Assembly (NCBI RefSeq): GCF_011420305.2
Contig: NZ_CP061769.1
Span: 2,343,001 to 2,407,000, forward strand
Direction: 5' to 3'
Origin: Nocardioides ochotonae
GTDB lineage: Bacteria; Actinomycetota; Actinomycetes; Propionibacteriales; Nocardioidaceae
Length of the DNA: 64,000 bases
A program made the translations under genes and the position numbers. This document shows, piece after piece, positions 1 to 8,339 of the stretch; position 1 is the stretch's first letter, and each line of letters starts with the position of its first letter. The notes beneath the pieces were generated by a model, which was given only the letters and a program-made list of their open reading frames with translations, was not told where the DNA came from and made no database searches.

Positions 1-552
1 CACGACCACGGCGCCCGCAAGGCCGGCGACCGTGGCGCGCAGGTGCGCGCGCCCACCACTCCGTCGCAGGAGGGCGGCCACGGCCAGCAGGAGCAGCGGC
101 CAGACGACGTAGAACTGCTCCTCCACCCCCAGCGACCAGTAGTGCTGGAGCGGCGAGGGCGGCAGCCCCGAGTCGAAGTAGTCGGCGTCGCTGGCCGCGA
201 AGCGCCAGTTGGCGAGGAAGCCAGCCGCCCAGCCCGCGTCCGCTGCGGTGCGCTCGAAGCGGTCCTCGAGCAGGACGACGTACGACGCGGAGACGGTGAC
301 GGCCAGCGCGAGCAGCCCCACCGGCAGGATCCGGCGCGCGCGGCGGCGGTAGAAGCCGGTGAGCGAGATCCGCCCGCCCCGCTCGGCCTCGCGCAGCAGC
401 AGGCCGGTGATGAGGAAGCCGGAGATGACGAAGAAGACGTCGACCCCGACGAACCCGCCGGCTGGCTTGCCGAACACGTGCCCGGCGACCACCAGGCCGA
501 CCGCGACGGCCCGCAGGCCCTGGATGTCGAGCCGCCTGGGCAGGTCCGTCAT
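1..552 (-). CDS. Acyltransferase 3 (OafA/YrhL-like) family protein, 3' part outside window
   Basis: This is the N-terminal 184 residues of a membrane O-acyltransferase of the acyltransferase-3 family, which modifies surface polysaccharide or peptidoglycan with acyl groups. It begins RLDIQGLRAVAV...GH, with the family's conserved early His. It then has VDVFFVISGFLITG (first membrane segments), a basic loop FYRRRARRILP, a second hydrophobic segment and the typical SLGVEEQFYVVWP motif. The start is the ATG at 552. The C-terminal half lies left of the window. The family is clear; the acyl donor and acceptor cannot be told. Confidence 0.88.
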   Translation of the reverse strand, partial: MTDLPRRLDIQGLRAVAVGLVVAGHVFGKPAGGFVGVDVFFVISGFLITGLLLREAERGGRISLTGFYRRRARRILPVGLLALAVTVSASYVVLLEDRFERTAADAGWAAGFLANWRFAASDADYFDSGLPPSPLQHYWSLGVEEQFYVVWPLLLLAVAALLRRSGGRAHLRATVAGLAGAVVV

Positions 553-643
553 GAGTGTGAGAGTCCCGTTCCCGAGGTGGACACGACCCGGGTGATCCTA
601 GGGACGTACACCACACCGGTCGCTGCCGGGTGGTGGCTGCGCC

Positions 644-682
644 GACCCAGGCCGCCCCACTGTGTGCGGGGCGGCCTGGGTC
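644..682. terminator. Strong hairpin terminator between converging-end and diverging genes
   Basis: A 15-bp perfect stem (GACCCAGGCCGCCCC paired with its complement) closes a 9-nt loop. It lies 15 nt beyond the stop of the collagen-like gene at 698 and probably ends that minus-strand transcript. There is no T-run, as is common in high-GC actinobacteria. Confidence 0.75.
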
Positions 683-697
683 CTGGCAGTCAGGCGG

Positions 698-1588
698 TCA
701 GGAGATCGAGAGCGGAGCAGCGAAGCTGCCCGCTCCGGCGAGCGGCGGAAGACCCACGGCGGCGGCCGTCGTCGGACGCAGTTTCCATCCGTAGCGCACC
801 GCAGAACCCGAAGAGCCGCAGGTCGGGTTGTCGATCGACGACACCGGCAGCCCGACCTCGGGCGCGGAGATCGCCGAGGATGCGACATCCGGGACGGCGA
901 GGGTGTTCGGGGTGCCGAGGTAGACCAGGGTCTTGGCGAAGATGGCGCCGCCGTCGCCGCCGCTGCCGGAGTTGAGCAACGGGGTGCCGGTGCAGTCTGC
1001 GCCGGTGTACCAGGCCTGAGCCGGGTAGAGCGTGCCGTCCCAGCCCACGTCGATCTGGTAGCCCTGCGAGGTCAGCAGCGTCGCGCCGTACTGCGTCAGC
1101 CCGACCACGTCGCCGAGCGTGCGCCCCTGCCCGTCCTTGACGGTCCGTCCGGCCGCGGCGGGGCCGGCAGGCCCCTGAGGTCCGGCAGGACCCGGCACCC
1201 CAGCGGGGCCCTGCGGCCCGACGGGGCCGGCCTCCCCGACGAGGGAGCTCAGCCAGGCCGACTCGTCCCCGCTGAACCCGTAGGAGACGGCGATCTCGTA
1301 TGCACTCGCTCCGTCAGCGCCGGCGGCGCCCTTGGCGCCTGCCTTGCCCGGTTTGCCCTGCGCACCGTTGGTCTTCCAGCTCAACAGGGTCTCGCCCTTG
1401 GGGCACCGGGTGGTGCCGTTGGGCACCAGGCGCAGCGTGCTCACCTTGGCGCCGGCGCACACCGTGATCTTCTGCCGGGCGGCGGCCCGCTCGTTCTGGG
1501 CGGCCGCAGCCGCGGTCCCCGCTGCAACGCCGAGGAGTACGACTGCGGCGGCCCCCACCCGAGCAGTCTTGGACTTGAGCACGCTCAT
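698..1588 (-). CDS. Secreted collagen-like triple-helix repeat protein
   Basis: This 296-residue exported protein has a basic N-terminus and an Ala-rich hydrophobic segment at about 10-30 that looks like a signal peptide. Two Gly-X-Y blocks follow, at about 75-93 and 119-144 (for example GPVGPQGPAGVPGPAGPQGP). Between them is the SAYEIAVSYGF...W motif often found beside bacterial collagen repeats. The C-terminal 150 residues form a Cys-containing, probably beta-rich domain of unknown function. No LPXTG motif or C-terminal TM is visible, so it is probably released or held non-covalently. It stands alone as a transcript with a strong terminator behind it. Confidence 0.85.
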   Translation of the reverse strand: MSVLKSKTARVGAAAVVLLGVAAGTAAAAAQNERAAARQKITVCAGAKVSTLRLVPNGTTRCPKGETLLSWKTNGAQGKPGKAGAKGAAGADGASAYEIAVSYGFSGDESAWLSSLVGEAGPVGPQGPAGVPGPAGPQGPAGPAAAGRTVKDGQGRTLGDVVGLTQYGATLLTSQGYQIDVGWDGTLYPAQAWYTGADCTGTPLLNSGSGGDGGAIFAKTLVYLGTPNTLAVPDVASSAISAPEVGLPVSSIDNPTCGSSGSAVRYGWKLRPTTAAAVGLPPLAGAGSFAAPLSIS

Positions 1589-1936
1589 TCGTTCGTTCCC
1601 GATCCTTTAGTGATGGAGGCAGTCCGCCTCACGTGTGAGGCGGGTGCCTGAGCCGTCGGGACGACGAGTGCTCTCAAGCCCGGGAACGCGCACACGACAG
1701 ACGGTCGCGGGGAGCGTATCGGCGTTCAGGTGGGCCCGGACCTGTTTGTCCCATCACCCGCATGGGTGAGACGCGGGCCACATCGGCGGCCGCTGAAATC
1801 AGACCTGGGGGCTGGCGGCAGAGACCGGACGGTGTCGCCTGCGCACGACCATCTCCATCGACAACGGACACAAAAAGTGAATCGCCCCGGGTCTGGTGGA
1901 AGGTGGCGTGTCCCGCGTTCCGTGGAGGGGGCTGAC
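1589..1936. other. Intergenic stretch upstream of collagen-like gene; short palindrome inside
   Basis: No supportable gene lies between the collagen-like start and the IS left end. At 1624-1643 there is a palindrome with 9-bp arms (CCGCCTCAC, GT spacer, GTGAGGCGG) in the 5' region of the collagen-like gene, 36-55 nt upstream of its start codon. It could be an operator or a leader hairpin. Nothing else stands out. Confidence 0.4.
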
Positions 1937-1968
1937 TGGATTCTGGTGTCTTTCGCCAGGAGGCAGAA

Positions 1969-2274
1969 GTGGGAAGACGGGGCTACCCGCCAGAGTTCCG
2001 ACGCAAGGTCTTGGACCTGCTCGAAGAAGGCCGATCAGTCGCGCAGGTCGCACATGATCTCGACATCAGCCAGGAGTCGATCTACACCTGGCGACGCCAA
2101 GACAGGATCGACCGTGGCCTCGCGCCGGGACTGTCGAGCGGCGAGAAGGCCGAGCTGAGTGCGGCGCGCAAGCAGATCGCCGACCTCGAGGCCGAGCTGA
2201 AGGCCGCACGACGCGCGATCGAACTGCTGAAGGCGTCCGCGGACCCAAAAGGCGGTACTCGGCGGCGGAAGTGA
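1969..2274 (+). CDS. IS3-family transposase OrfA (helix-turn-helix subunit)
   Basis: This 101-residue protein has a helix-turn-helix at about 5-45 (YPPEFRRKVLDLLEEGRSVA, then DLDISQESIYTWRRQ) and a C-terminal leucine-zipper-like helix at about 60-92 (ADLEAELKAARRAIELLK). That is the standard OrfA layout for terminal-repeat binding. AGGAGG lies 6 nt before the start codon at 1969. It overlaps orfB by 4 nt (GTGA). The OrfAB fusion is expected through the slippery site at 2244-2250. Confidence 0.9.
   Translation: MGRRGYPPEFRRKVLDLLEEGRSVAQVAHDLDISQESIYTWRRQDRIDRGLAPGLSSGEKAELSAARKQIADLEAELKAARRAIELLKASADPKGGTRRRK
2244..2250 (+). promoter_or_regulatory. Candidate -1 programmed frameshift heptamer CCCAAAA in IS3 orfA
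   Basis: The heptamer reads C CCA AAA in the OrfA frame and would re-pair as CCC AAA after slipping back one base, matching the X XXY YYZ rule. The -1 frame stays open from here into orfB (RRYSAAEVIVAEG), so slippage would give the OrfAB transposase. It lies 22 nt before the orfA stop codon. Confidence 0.6.
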
Positions 2275-3356
2275 TCGTCGCCGAGGGAACTCCCGTCCAG
2301 ATCGCCTGCCGGGTCGTCGGGATCTCCGAGTCCGGCTGGTACGCCCGGATCAACCGAGCGCCCTCGCAGCGCTCGATCCGCCACGCCCTGCTCAGCGACC
2401 TCATTACCCAGATCCACCGCGACTCCCGCGGCACCTACGGGGGTCGCAGGGTCCACGCCGAGCTCACCCTCGGACGCGGGATCGAGGTCGGCCACGGCCA
2501 GGTCGAGCTCCTCATGCGCCGCGCCGGCCTTCAGGGCGTGGGCGGACGAGCGCGGTGGAAGCGGGTCAAGCCCGACAACATCGCCACTGACCTGGTCAAA
2601 CGAGACTTCGCCCGCCCCGGTCCGAACCAGCTGTGGGTCACCGTCATCACCGAGCACCCGACCCGCGAAGGCAAGGTCTACTGCTGCGTGGTCCTCGACA
2701 CCTACTCCCGGCGAGTCGTTGGGTGGTCCATCGACAGCTCACCTACCGCTGCGCTCGCAACCAACGCGCTCGGCATGGCCATCGACACCCGCCTCGGCAA
2801 CACCAAGCAGACCCCGAAGCAGGCCAGCACGACGATCCACTCCGACCAGGGCGTCCAATTCGCCTCCTGGGCCTTCACCCGACGCGCGAAGGAGTCCGGC
2901 CTCGTGCCCTCGATGGGCAGCGTGGGCGACTGCTATGACAACTCCGTGATCGAGTCGTTCTGGTCACGCATGCAGGTGGAACTCCTCAACCGGCGCAAGT
3001 GGAAGACCCGCGTGGAACTGGCCAACGCGATGTTCGACTACCTCGAGATCTGGCACAACCGAAGACGTCGACACAGCCAACTCGGCATGCTCACACCCGT
3101 AGAGTTCGAGCGCACCACACCATCACCGTGGCATGAGAATCCAAGACCGCGACTCCACCGAACCCGGGGCAGACCACCCTGCCGGACCGGGTGTGATGGC
3201 CGAGAGGAACTCGTCGGCGATCTCCCACCCCGTCGCCGTGAGATCAACAGTCGCGAATCTGATACGCCGTCCTTGGATCACCACCTCTTCATCGAAGGTT
3301 CCGTCAACCGTGGGATGCAGCATCAGGCCTTCGGAAGGGGTCTCCCCCTCGGCTGA
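2271..3356 (+). CDS. IS3-family transposase OrfB, catalytic Asp replaced, run-on C-terminus
   Basis: This is an integrase-fold (rve) transposase subunit starting with a GTG that overlaps the orfA stop. The second catalytic Asp is in TTIHSDQGVQFASW and the Glu in DNSVIESFWSRMQVE. The first Asp, expected in a W-V-T-D-I-T motif, is Val here (codon 125, GTC at 2643-2645, motif LWVTVITEH). The reading frame has no stop before the IS right end at 3143. About 70 residues are therefore read from host DNA antisense to mcrC, up to 3356. The protein is probably inactive. Confidence 0.85.
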   Translation: MIVAEGTPVQIACRVVGISESGWYARINRAPSQRSIRHALLSDLITQIHRDSRGTYGGRRVHAELTLGRGIEVGHGQVELLMRRAGLQGVGGRARWKRVKPDNIATDLVKRDFARPGPNQLWVTVITEHPTREGKVYCCVVLDTYSRRVVGWSIDSSPTAALATNALGMAIDTRLGNTKQTPKQASTTIHSDQGVQFASWAFTRRAKESGLVPSMGSVGDCYDNSVIESFWSRMQVELLNRRKWKTRVELANAMFDYLEIWHNRRRRHSQLGMLTPVEFERTTPSPWHENPRPRLHRTRGRPPCRTGCDGREELVGDLPPRRREINSRESDTPSLDHHLFIEGSVNRGMQHQAFGRGLPLG

Positions 3357-4241
3357 CGCCTGGGACATGAGGTAGGCGTAGATCTGGTAGAGATACTCGC
3401 TTTTCAGCGTCTGCGCCCGATAGTTGCCCGCCTTCGTCACTGAGGTGAACTTGGTGTCGATGACAATCCGTCGCGGCCCGTGCCCGTCGGGGCAGGGGTG
3501 TTCGAGCACGATGTCGAGTTGCATCCCGGGGAGTACGGCGCGCATCCCATCCGTTGCCTCGGAGATGTCCCAATCTTGCTTGGCGCCGTGCTTCACCCGC
3601 CAGCCCAATGGGGTCAGGTGGTGGCGATAGACCCCGAACGCAGCATTCTCGAACAGTCGGCGCAGGTACCCGTCGTCCTGCGCGGGCAAGGGCAAGTACC
3701 TGTCCCCTGGGCCGGTGGTGGGGATGTCCAGGGTCAAGAGAAGCTCGGCGGCCGCGATCATGGTCCGGTCGCGCTGCAGCAACCGCTGAGATCGCATGTG
3801 CCGGACCTCGGCCACGCGAGGGCAGGCGCCGCGAACGCCGGCAACCTCCATCTGCCGCGACAACGAGCGGTAGCGTGTCTCGCTTGGCACGAGGACAGCG
3901 GCTCGTTCGAGCGCGGCCCGGACGAGCCGGTTCGAGGGAGTATCGGTGACGATCTCGTCGAACGTGCAGTTGACCTGTCCACGACTGATCAGGCCGTGTC
4001 GCTCGGTGGCGAGCTGGTTGATCCGGCCCTTGACGCGTCTCTCGTTCCGGCTGACCGCCTGGAAGCCCACGGAGAGTCCGCGGTGCAGTCGCTGTGCAAC
4101 CTCTTCTGCGAGGATGCGCGCAACCAGGTCGGGAATGTCGTCCGGGGCGTCCTCCGCACCGACCATGTCGTAGCCGTCGGCGCGGAACAGCTCAGAGGCG
4201 AAGAACTGCAGCAGCCAGAGGTTGCGGATCGGGATCTGCAT
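3123..4241 (-). CDS. mcrC: McrC-like nuclease subunit of a McrBC restriction system, 3' end altered by IS
   Basis: This 372-residue protein starts QIPIRNLWLLQFFASELF, as McrC/5-methylcytosine restriction subunits do. It carries a PD-(D/E)xK nuclease core, LDIVLEHP...RRIVIDTKFTS, at about 270-305. McrC is the endonuclease partner of the McrB GTPase and cuts modified foreign DNA. The start at 4241 was chosen because it lies 2 nt after the mcrB stop; longer forms would overlap mcrB. The last six residues (WILMPR) and the stop codon lie in the IS3 right end, so the native C-terminus was replaced. The nuclease core is intact, so activity may remain. Confidence 0.85.
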   Translation of the reverse strand: MQIPIRNLWLLQFFASELFRADGYDMVGAEDAPDDIPDLVARILAEEVAQRLHRGLSVGFQAVSRNERRVKGRINQLATERHGLISRGQVNCTFDEIVTDTPSNRLVRAALERAAVLVPSETRYRSLSRQMEVAGVRGACPRVAEVRHMRSQRLLQRDRTMIAAAELLLTLDIPTTGPGDRYLPLPAQDDGYLRRLFENAAFGVYRHHLTPLGWRVKHGAKQDWDISEATDGMRAVLPGMQLDIVLEHPCPDGHGPRRIVIDTKFTSVTKAGNYRAQTLKSEYLYQIYAYLMSQASAEGETPSEGLMLHPTVDGTFDEEVVIQGRRIRFATVDLTATGWEIADEFLSAITPGPAGWSAPGSVESRSWILMPR

Positions 4242-4243
4242 AC

Positions 4244-6457
4244 TCAGCCACCCAGCAACCGTTTGCATGCCTCGTCCGCGAGTTCGCTGCGGTCGAACCA
4301 ATACTCCTCCAGGAGGGGCCGAACATCGGTCTCGACCACGCGCTCCCACCACTCCTCCGTATCGATCCCGGTCGACTCGAGCGACACCGTCGGGGTGAAG
4401 TAGGAGTGCCCCACGCAGTACTGCCGTCCTAGTGCGCTGTCCTTCGTGATCTGTGCGTTCAGTGCCTCAACTCTCTGGCCGTAGACCTCGAGGAGCTTGG
4501 GGTCGTACCCGAGCTGGCTGACGTACTCGACCCAGTCCGCCCCGAGGCGCGGGGTCAGCTCGATGAAGGCGAACCGCCGGCGTAGCGCCATGTCGACGAT
4601 GGCGAGCGAACGGTCGGCCACGTTCATCGTGCCGATCACGTACAGGTTGGGCGGGATGAAGAACCGCTCGTCCGGGGTGTTGGGGTAGGCCAGACGCATC
4701 GCGGAGCTCTCGTTGCGCTTGTCTGCCTCGAGAAGAGTGAGCAGCTCACCGAGCACCTGGGCCGGGTTGCCGCGATTGATCTCCTCGATGACGAGCACAT
4801 AGACACGCTCGGGGTCCTCCACGGCTTGCTTGCACATCTGCAGGAAGGGCCCATCCTCCAAGCTCAGTCCACCGCCGGAACTGGTCGTGGAGGGGCGCCA
4901 GCCGCGCACGAAGTCCTCGTAGGCGAGTGACGGGTGGAACTGAAGGATCTGGACCCGCCTGGTTTCACGCTCGTTGCACAGCGCCCAGGCCAGCCTGCGG
5001 GCGAGCCATGTCTTTCCGGTGCCCGGAGGACCTTGGAGCACGATGTTCTTCTTGGACCGAAGCCGCTCGAGCATCGGTTCAAGCTCCTCCTCCGGAATGA
5101 AGCAGCCGTCGTCGCGAATGGACGCGGCATCGTACGGATCACCTGCATCATCCGCAGTGACCGCCTTCGCCGCCAGGGGCGCATCCGTGCTGGGAACCGA
5201 CGGAGCAGCGCCGTTGGCGCCCGCTGCTTCGTGAGAGTCGACGAAAGCGGCGTAGGAGAGCTCCCACGTGTGGTCAAAGCCCGTGGTCGGCGAGCCGAGC
5301 CACTCGTGCATCGCTTCGGTGTTGGAGAGGAACTGCTCGCCTGAGATCTTGGCGCCCAGCGAGAGCCGTTGTGCGAGCTCGGGGAGCTTCGTCTTGATGA
5401 ACACTGCGTTCGTGCTTTCGTACGCAGCAAAGGTTGCCGGACGGATCCAGTACAGGCCCATCGTCAGAAGCCGCGTGTTTCCGGTGGCGCATTCATCGAA
5501 GGCACTGACCAGACGTTCCCGGGTCACCTCATCGGCATTGCGGGCATAGTCCACCGCTGCCTTCGCAAGTTCCCAGAGCGCAACGACCGCGTGCGGACCT
5601 CGTTCGGTCTCAAAGCCGATGAACCACGACATCAAGTTGTTGGCGATCGGGATACCGGAGAACTTGGTCGGTGCCGATGCGGTCACGCCGAACTCCGCCG
5701 CAAACGCTGCGGCGATTGCTGCCCTGGCATCCTCCCTGATCCCGCGATTGAAGCTCGCCAGGACCGTGAACGGGTCGACGTCCCGGAGCGGTCCGTAGCT
5801 ACCGTCGAGGCGGTGGTCGCCTCTGAGGTACTTGAACAGATGCGGCACCCCAGAGGCCTCTGCCACTGACCACACCTTCTGCAGGAGCGCCTCGCGGTTG
5901 TCGGCATACTCGATTATCCGGTCGGCGAGGTCGGGGTAGAAGGCCGTCCAGGCGAAATCCGCCTCGGACGCCGCCGGCTTCGCGATGAGTTGCTCGACCT
6001 CTTCGCGACCGGTCACGATCTTGAACAGGGTGATGAGCGAGCTGATCTCGTGCTGAGCCGCGGTCGAGAGCTCGTCGCGCGAGACGTCCGTCTTGAGCCA
6101 CGTCACCGGACGCCAATGGCGGTAGGCGGCGGTCTCAGCATGGAACTCGTACGGTCCGCTGACCACGCCGATGCGAAGCGTCCTCTTTGCGCGATTGGGG
6201 GACACGACCACGTCGCCGACCTTGATCTCGTGCACGAACCGGTAGAGCGTGCCCGCCCAGCCCGGCAGTCGCCGTGGGTCCACGTCAGGCATCGTGGCGA
6301 GCAGACGTTCCTTGAACGCCTCACGAGAGGCGGCGACGTCTGAGAGGTCCCCCGTCTCATCCCACGAAACCCGCACAGCTCCATCGGTGAGTGGGTCGAT
6401 GTCAGGCCGGTCGTTGTGGATTCCCCACATCACGCGGTCCTCGTGACTACTCGCCAT
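4244..6457 (-). CDS. mcrB: McrB-like AAA+ GTPase with N-terminal EVE/PUA-like domain
   Basis: This protein of about 737 residues probably reads modified DNA through its N-terminal domain and drives McrC through its AAA+ motor. The first ~110 residues (MWGIHNDRP...VSWDETGDL...VGDVVVSPN) resemble EVE/PUA-like modified-base readers. A helical middle region follows. The AAA+ domain has Walker A LQGPPGTGKTWLARRL, Walker B VLVIEEINRGNPAQVLGE and the McrB signature GTMNVADRSLAIVDMALRRR (usually MNTADRS). The ATG at 6457 has GGAG 11 nt before it; the ATG at 6430, where the EVE-like domain begins, has GAGGA before it and is an equally good start. It pairs with mcrC 2 nt downstream. Confidence 0.9.
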   Translation of the reverse strand: MASSHEDRVMWGIHNDRPDIDPLTDGAVRVSWDETGDLSDVAASREAFKERLLATMPDVDPRRLPGWAGTLYRFVHEIKVGDVVVSPNRAKRTLRIGVVSGPYEFHAETAAYRHWRPVTWLKTDVSRDELSTAAQHEISSLITLFKIVTGREEVEQLIAKPAASEADFAWTAFYPDLADRIIEYADNREALLQKVWSVAEASGVPHLFKYLRGDHRLDGSYGPLRDVDPFTVLASFNRGIREDARAAIAAAFAAEFGVTASAPTKFSGIPIANNLMSWFIGFETERGPHAVVALWELAKAAVDYARNADEVTRERLVSAFDECATGNTRLLTMGLYWIRPATFAAYESTNAVFIKTKLPELAQRLSLGAKISGEQFLSNTEAMHEWLGSPTTGFDHTWELSYAAFVDSHEAAGANGAAPSVPSTDAPLAAKAVTADDAGDPYDAASIRDDGCFIPEEELEPMLERLRSKKNIVLQGPPGTGKTWLARRLAWALCNERETRRVQILQFHPSLAYEDFVRGWRPSTTSSGGGLSLEDGPFLQMCKQAVEDPERVYVLVIEEINRGNPAQVLGELLTLLEADKRNESSAMRLAYPNTPDERFFIPPNLYVIGTMNVADRSLAIVDMALRRRFAFIELTPRLGADWVEYVSQLGYDPKLLEVYGQRVEALNAQITKDSALGRQYCVGHSYFTPTVSLESTGIDTEEWWERVVETDVRPLLEEYWFDRSELADEACKRLLGG

Positions 6458-6642
6458 GCCAGCACACTCCGATCTACCGACTAGATCGCCATGCTGACAC
6501 GCCACGAGAGTTCTCAGGCAGGAACGAGTCTGGACGGCCGCTCCGCCTCGGCGACGGCCGGGCGATCCTCGGAGGCCCGGTCCGCGGCTGCCATCCAGTC
6601 TGGTTGTCGGGCCCAGGCCCCCCGACGGAGGAAGCCAAGCCG

Positions 6643-7809
6643 CTACGGCCTCCCGCAGGCGTCGCCCGCCACCAGGCGCCCAGCCGTAGCCCGCGCCGCT
6701 GTAGCTGACTGCGGCGTGGCTGATCCGAGCCGCGGGCCGCGCTCATGGAGGGCCGCCTGCCACTCCTCCATCGTCGGCATGGTCCCGGGAGCCCCGAGGC
6801 CTCGCCGGAAGAGCGCCCGGATCCGGCTGCTCGACCAGTCACCAAGGGAACCCACAGGTCCATCGGAGGCAATCCAGTCCCGAGGATCCGATCCGGACGG
6901 TGCCAGCAACAAGAAGACGATCCGCGCGAAGCCAGCACGATCCTGATCGAAACTGCCGTCAGCGCGCTCCCCATTCCAGTGACCAGCGCCGAAGGATCGG
7001 AGCCGTCGGTAGTGCACCGGCGTGATCGCCGAACCGCCCTCGTTCGTGAGGATGAGCCGCGAATCCACCTGCCCATTGATCAGACCCGCACGGTGCTGCC
7101 CATGGAGCCAGGCGCATACCGCACGTGCGAGGGCTAGCCGGCGCTCGATCGACAGCGACTCGCCTTGGGCCATCACCCACTCTGCCAACGTCCTCGGCCT
7201 CACGCCCTCATGAAGGAACGAGTCGTCGAGTGCCGGGCCAAAGTATCCCAGTGCCTTGCCCTCGAGGTCGATGTAGATCTCATCGGGCCACCGCAGATCT
7301 ACTCGCACCTTCTCGCTCCGGCCGATCGCCGGCGACCGTTCCAGAACAGGGCGAAACTCGTCTTCAGCCCGCCGCGCAGCGGGGGCAGCATCGAGAACCA
7401 GCGCCTCGCGCCCGTCTTTCGCCCGATACACCGTTCCTCCGTCACAGACACGGGCGTCAGCCCCCGCAGTATCGATCAAGTCGTCGTGACTGAGAGACCG
7501 ACGCTGGCTCTCTGTGAGCGGCGTGATGGAGCCATCGGGAACATATCCGTCATCGAGCAAGAACTCGTACGCACCGAACTTCATCCCTGCAACGTCGGGT
7601 AGTGGAAGCGGCGATAGGCGGTCAGGTCCCCTCGTGACAAGCTCTCGCGCTTCTGGCCGGGCAGCCGCCCGCCGGGCGACTAGACGAGTGCCCACGATCG
7701 CGACACACCCCGCCACCACCACGGGCAACCACCAGTCGCGCGCCAGATCTGTCCACCACGACAGGTCGCCCCATGGAATCCCAGGGTTCCACCACGAATC
7801 CGTCGTCAT
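6643..7809 (-). CDS. Membrane-anchored protein-kinase-like protein with degenerate catalytic motifs (pseudokinase)
   Basis: This 388-residue protein has one N-terminal membrane segment at about 27-46, then a kinase-like domain. GGTVYRAKDGREALVLDA at about 124-141 looks like the glycine loop and beta-3 strand, but the VAIK Lys position reads VLDA. LHGQHRAGLINGQVDSRLIL at about 235-254 lines up with the HG-DISPRN-type catalytic loop of YegI-like kinases but has lost the Asp and Asn. The segment FDQDRAGFARIVFLLLA resembles the kinase F helix. A catalytically dead signalling or scaffold kinase is likely. Its start overlaps the preceding gene by ATGA, making a three-gene unit (9530 to 6643). Confidence 0.55.
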   Translation of the reverse strand: MTTDSWWNPGIPWGDLSWWTDLARDWWLPVVVAGCVAIVGTRLVARRAAARPEARELVTRGPDRLSPLPLPDVAGMKFGAYEFLLDDGYVPDGSITPLTESQRRSLSHDDLIDTAGADARVCDGGTVYRAKDGREALVLDAAPAARRAEDEFRPVLERSPAIGRSEKVRVDLRWPDEIYIDLEGKALGYFGPALDDSFLHEGVRPRTLAEWVMAQGESLSIERRLALARAVCAWLHGQHRAGLINGQVDSRLILTNEGGSAITPVHYRRLRSFGAGHWNGERADGSFDQDRAGFARIVFLLLAPSGSDPRDWIASDGPVGSLGDWSSSRIRALFRRGLGAPGTMPTMEEWQAALHERGPRLGSATPQSATAARATAGRLVAGDACGRP

Positions 7810-8336
7810 GGCGCGGGAGTCTCCTCTTTGGCGAACAGGAAGACCTCGAGTCTCACTTCGCCATACTCCAGGCTGCCATCCCAGAAGAATCTGCTCGGCG
7901 TGTCTTTCGGGAACAGCCCCGACGACGTCCGAGACATCTGTGGGCGAAGGGCCTCGGCGACGCGCTGCCCGGGCGCCGCAGACTCGGCACCACCGAAGAT
8001 CAGGACCAACGCCGCTTCATTCTGCCCCCGATCAATGGGCCCGATCGCTCGCTCAATCGCCTGTCTGGCGCGCTTCTCAGCACCTGGATCGCCGGCAACG
8101 AGTGCGTCCGGGGAGACCGCGACATCGAACTTGACCGGGTCTGTCTTCATCCCGACGATCTTCACCGGTTCCGGTTCCGGTTTCGGTTCTGGCTTCGGCG
8201 GGTCGACCGCGACTGCCGTCCCGAGACCAATCAGGAACAGGACGAGCAGCATGTCTGCGAAGACCCAACCCGCCAACGACTCGGTCGACCGTAGGCGCCC
8301 ACGACGCCCGTGACTCAGAGAAGCACTGACGCGCAC
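7806..8336 (-). CDS. Single-TM protein with acidic residue in the membrane helix (MotB/ExbD/ZorB-like topology)
   Basis: This 176-residue protein has a short basic N-terminus and a single membrane helix, LAGWVFADMLLVLFLIGLGT, at about 21-40 with an Asp near its start. A Pro-Glu/Lys linker (about 46-57) and an external domain of ~115 residues follow. The layout recalls MotB, ExbD, TolR and ZorB proton-channel partners, which put a conserved Asp in the single helix. No OmpA-type peptidoglycan-binding motif is obvious, so homology is not established. GTG start at 8336, 3 nt after the upstream stop; it overlaps the next gene by ATGA. Confidence 0.5.
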   Translation of the reverse strand: MRVSASLSHGRRGRLRSTESLAGWVFADMLLVLFLIGLGTAVAVDPPKPEPKPEPEPVKIVGMKTDPVKFDVAVSPDALVAGDPGAEKRARQAIERAIGPIDRGQNEAALVLIFGGAESAAPGQRVAEALRPQMSRTSSGLFPKDTPSRFFWDGSLEYGEVRLEVFLFAKEETPAP

Positions 8337-8339
8337 GAC

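Larger units (their letters stand above)
1937..3143 (+). mobile_element. IS3-family insertion sequence, probably inactive
   Basis: The element carries overlapping orfA and orfB of IS3 type. Its ends share an inverted 8-mer, TGGATTCT at 1937-1944 and AGAATCCA at 3136-3143, with weaker similarity continuing inward. A possible 3-bp GAC target duplication lies at 1934-1936 and 3145-3147, but it needs a one-base shift of the right end, so it is uncertain. The element sits across the 3' end of mcrC. OrfB carries a Val where the first catalytic Asp is expected and has no stop before the right end. Both features suggest decay. Confidence 0.85.

Noticed and set aside
1589..1936. Continuation of mcrC left of the IS
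   Set aside because: Translating the flank in the mcrC frame gives an open but low-complexity Pro/Arg/Thr sequence without resemblance to McrC, so a remnant could not be shown.
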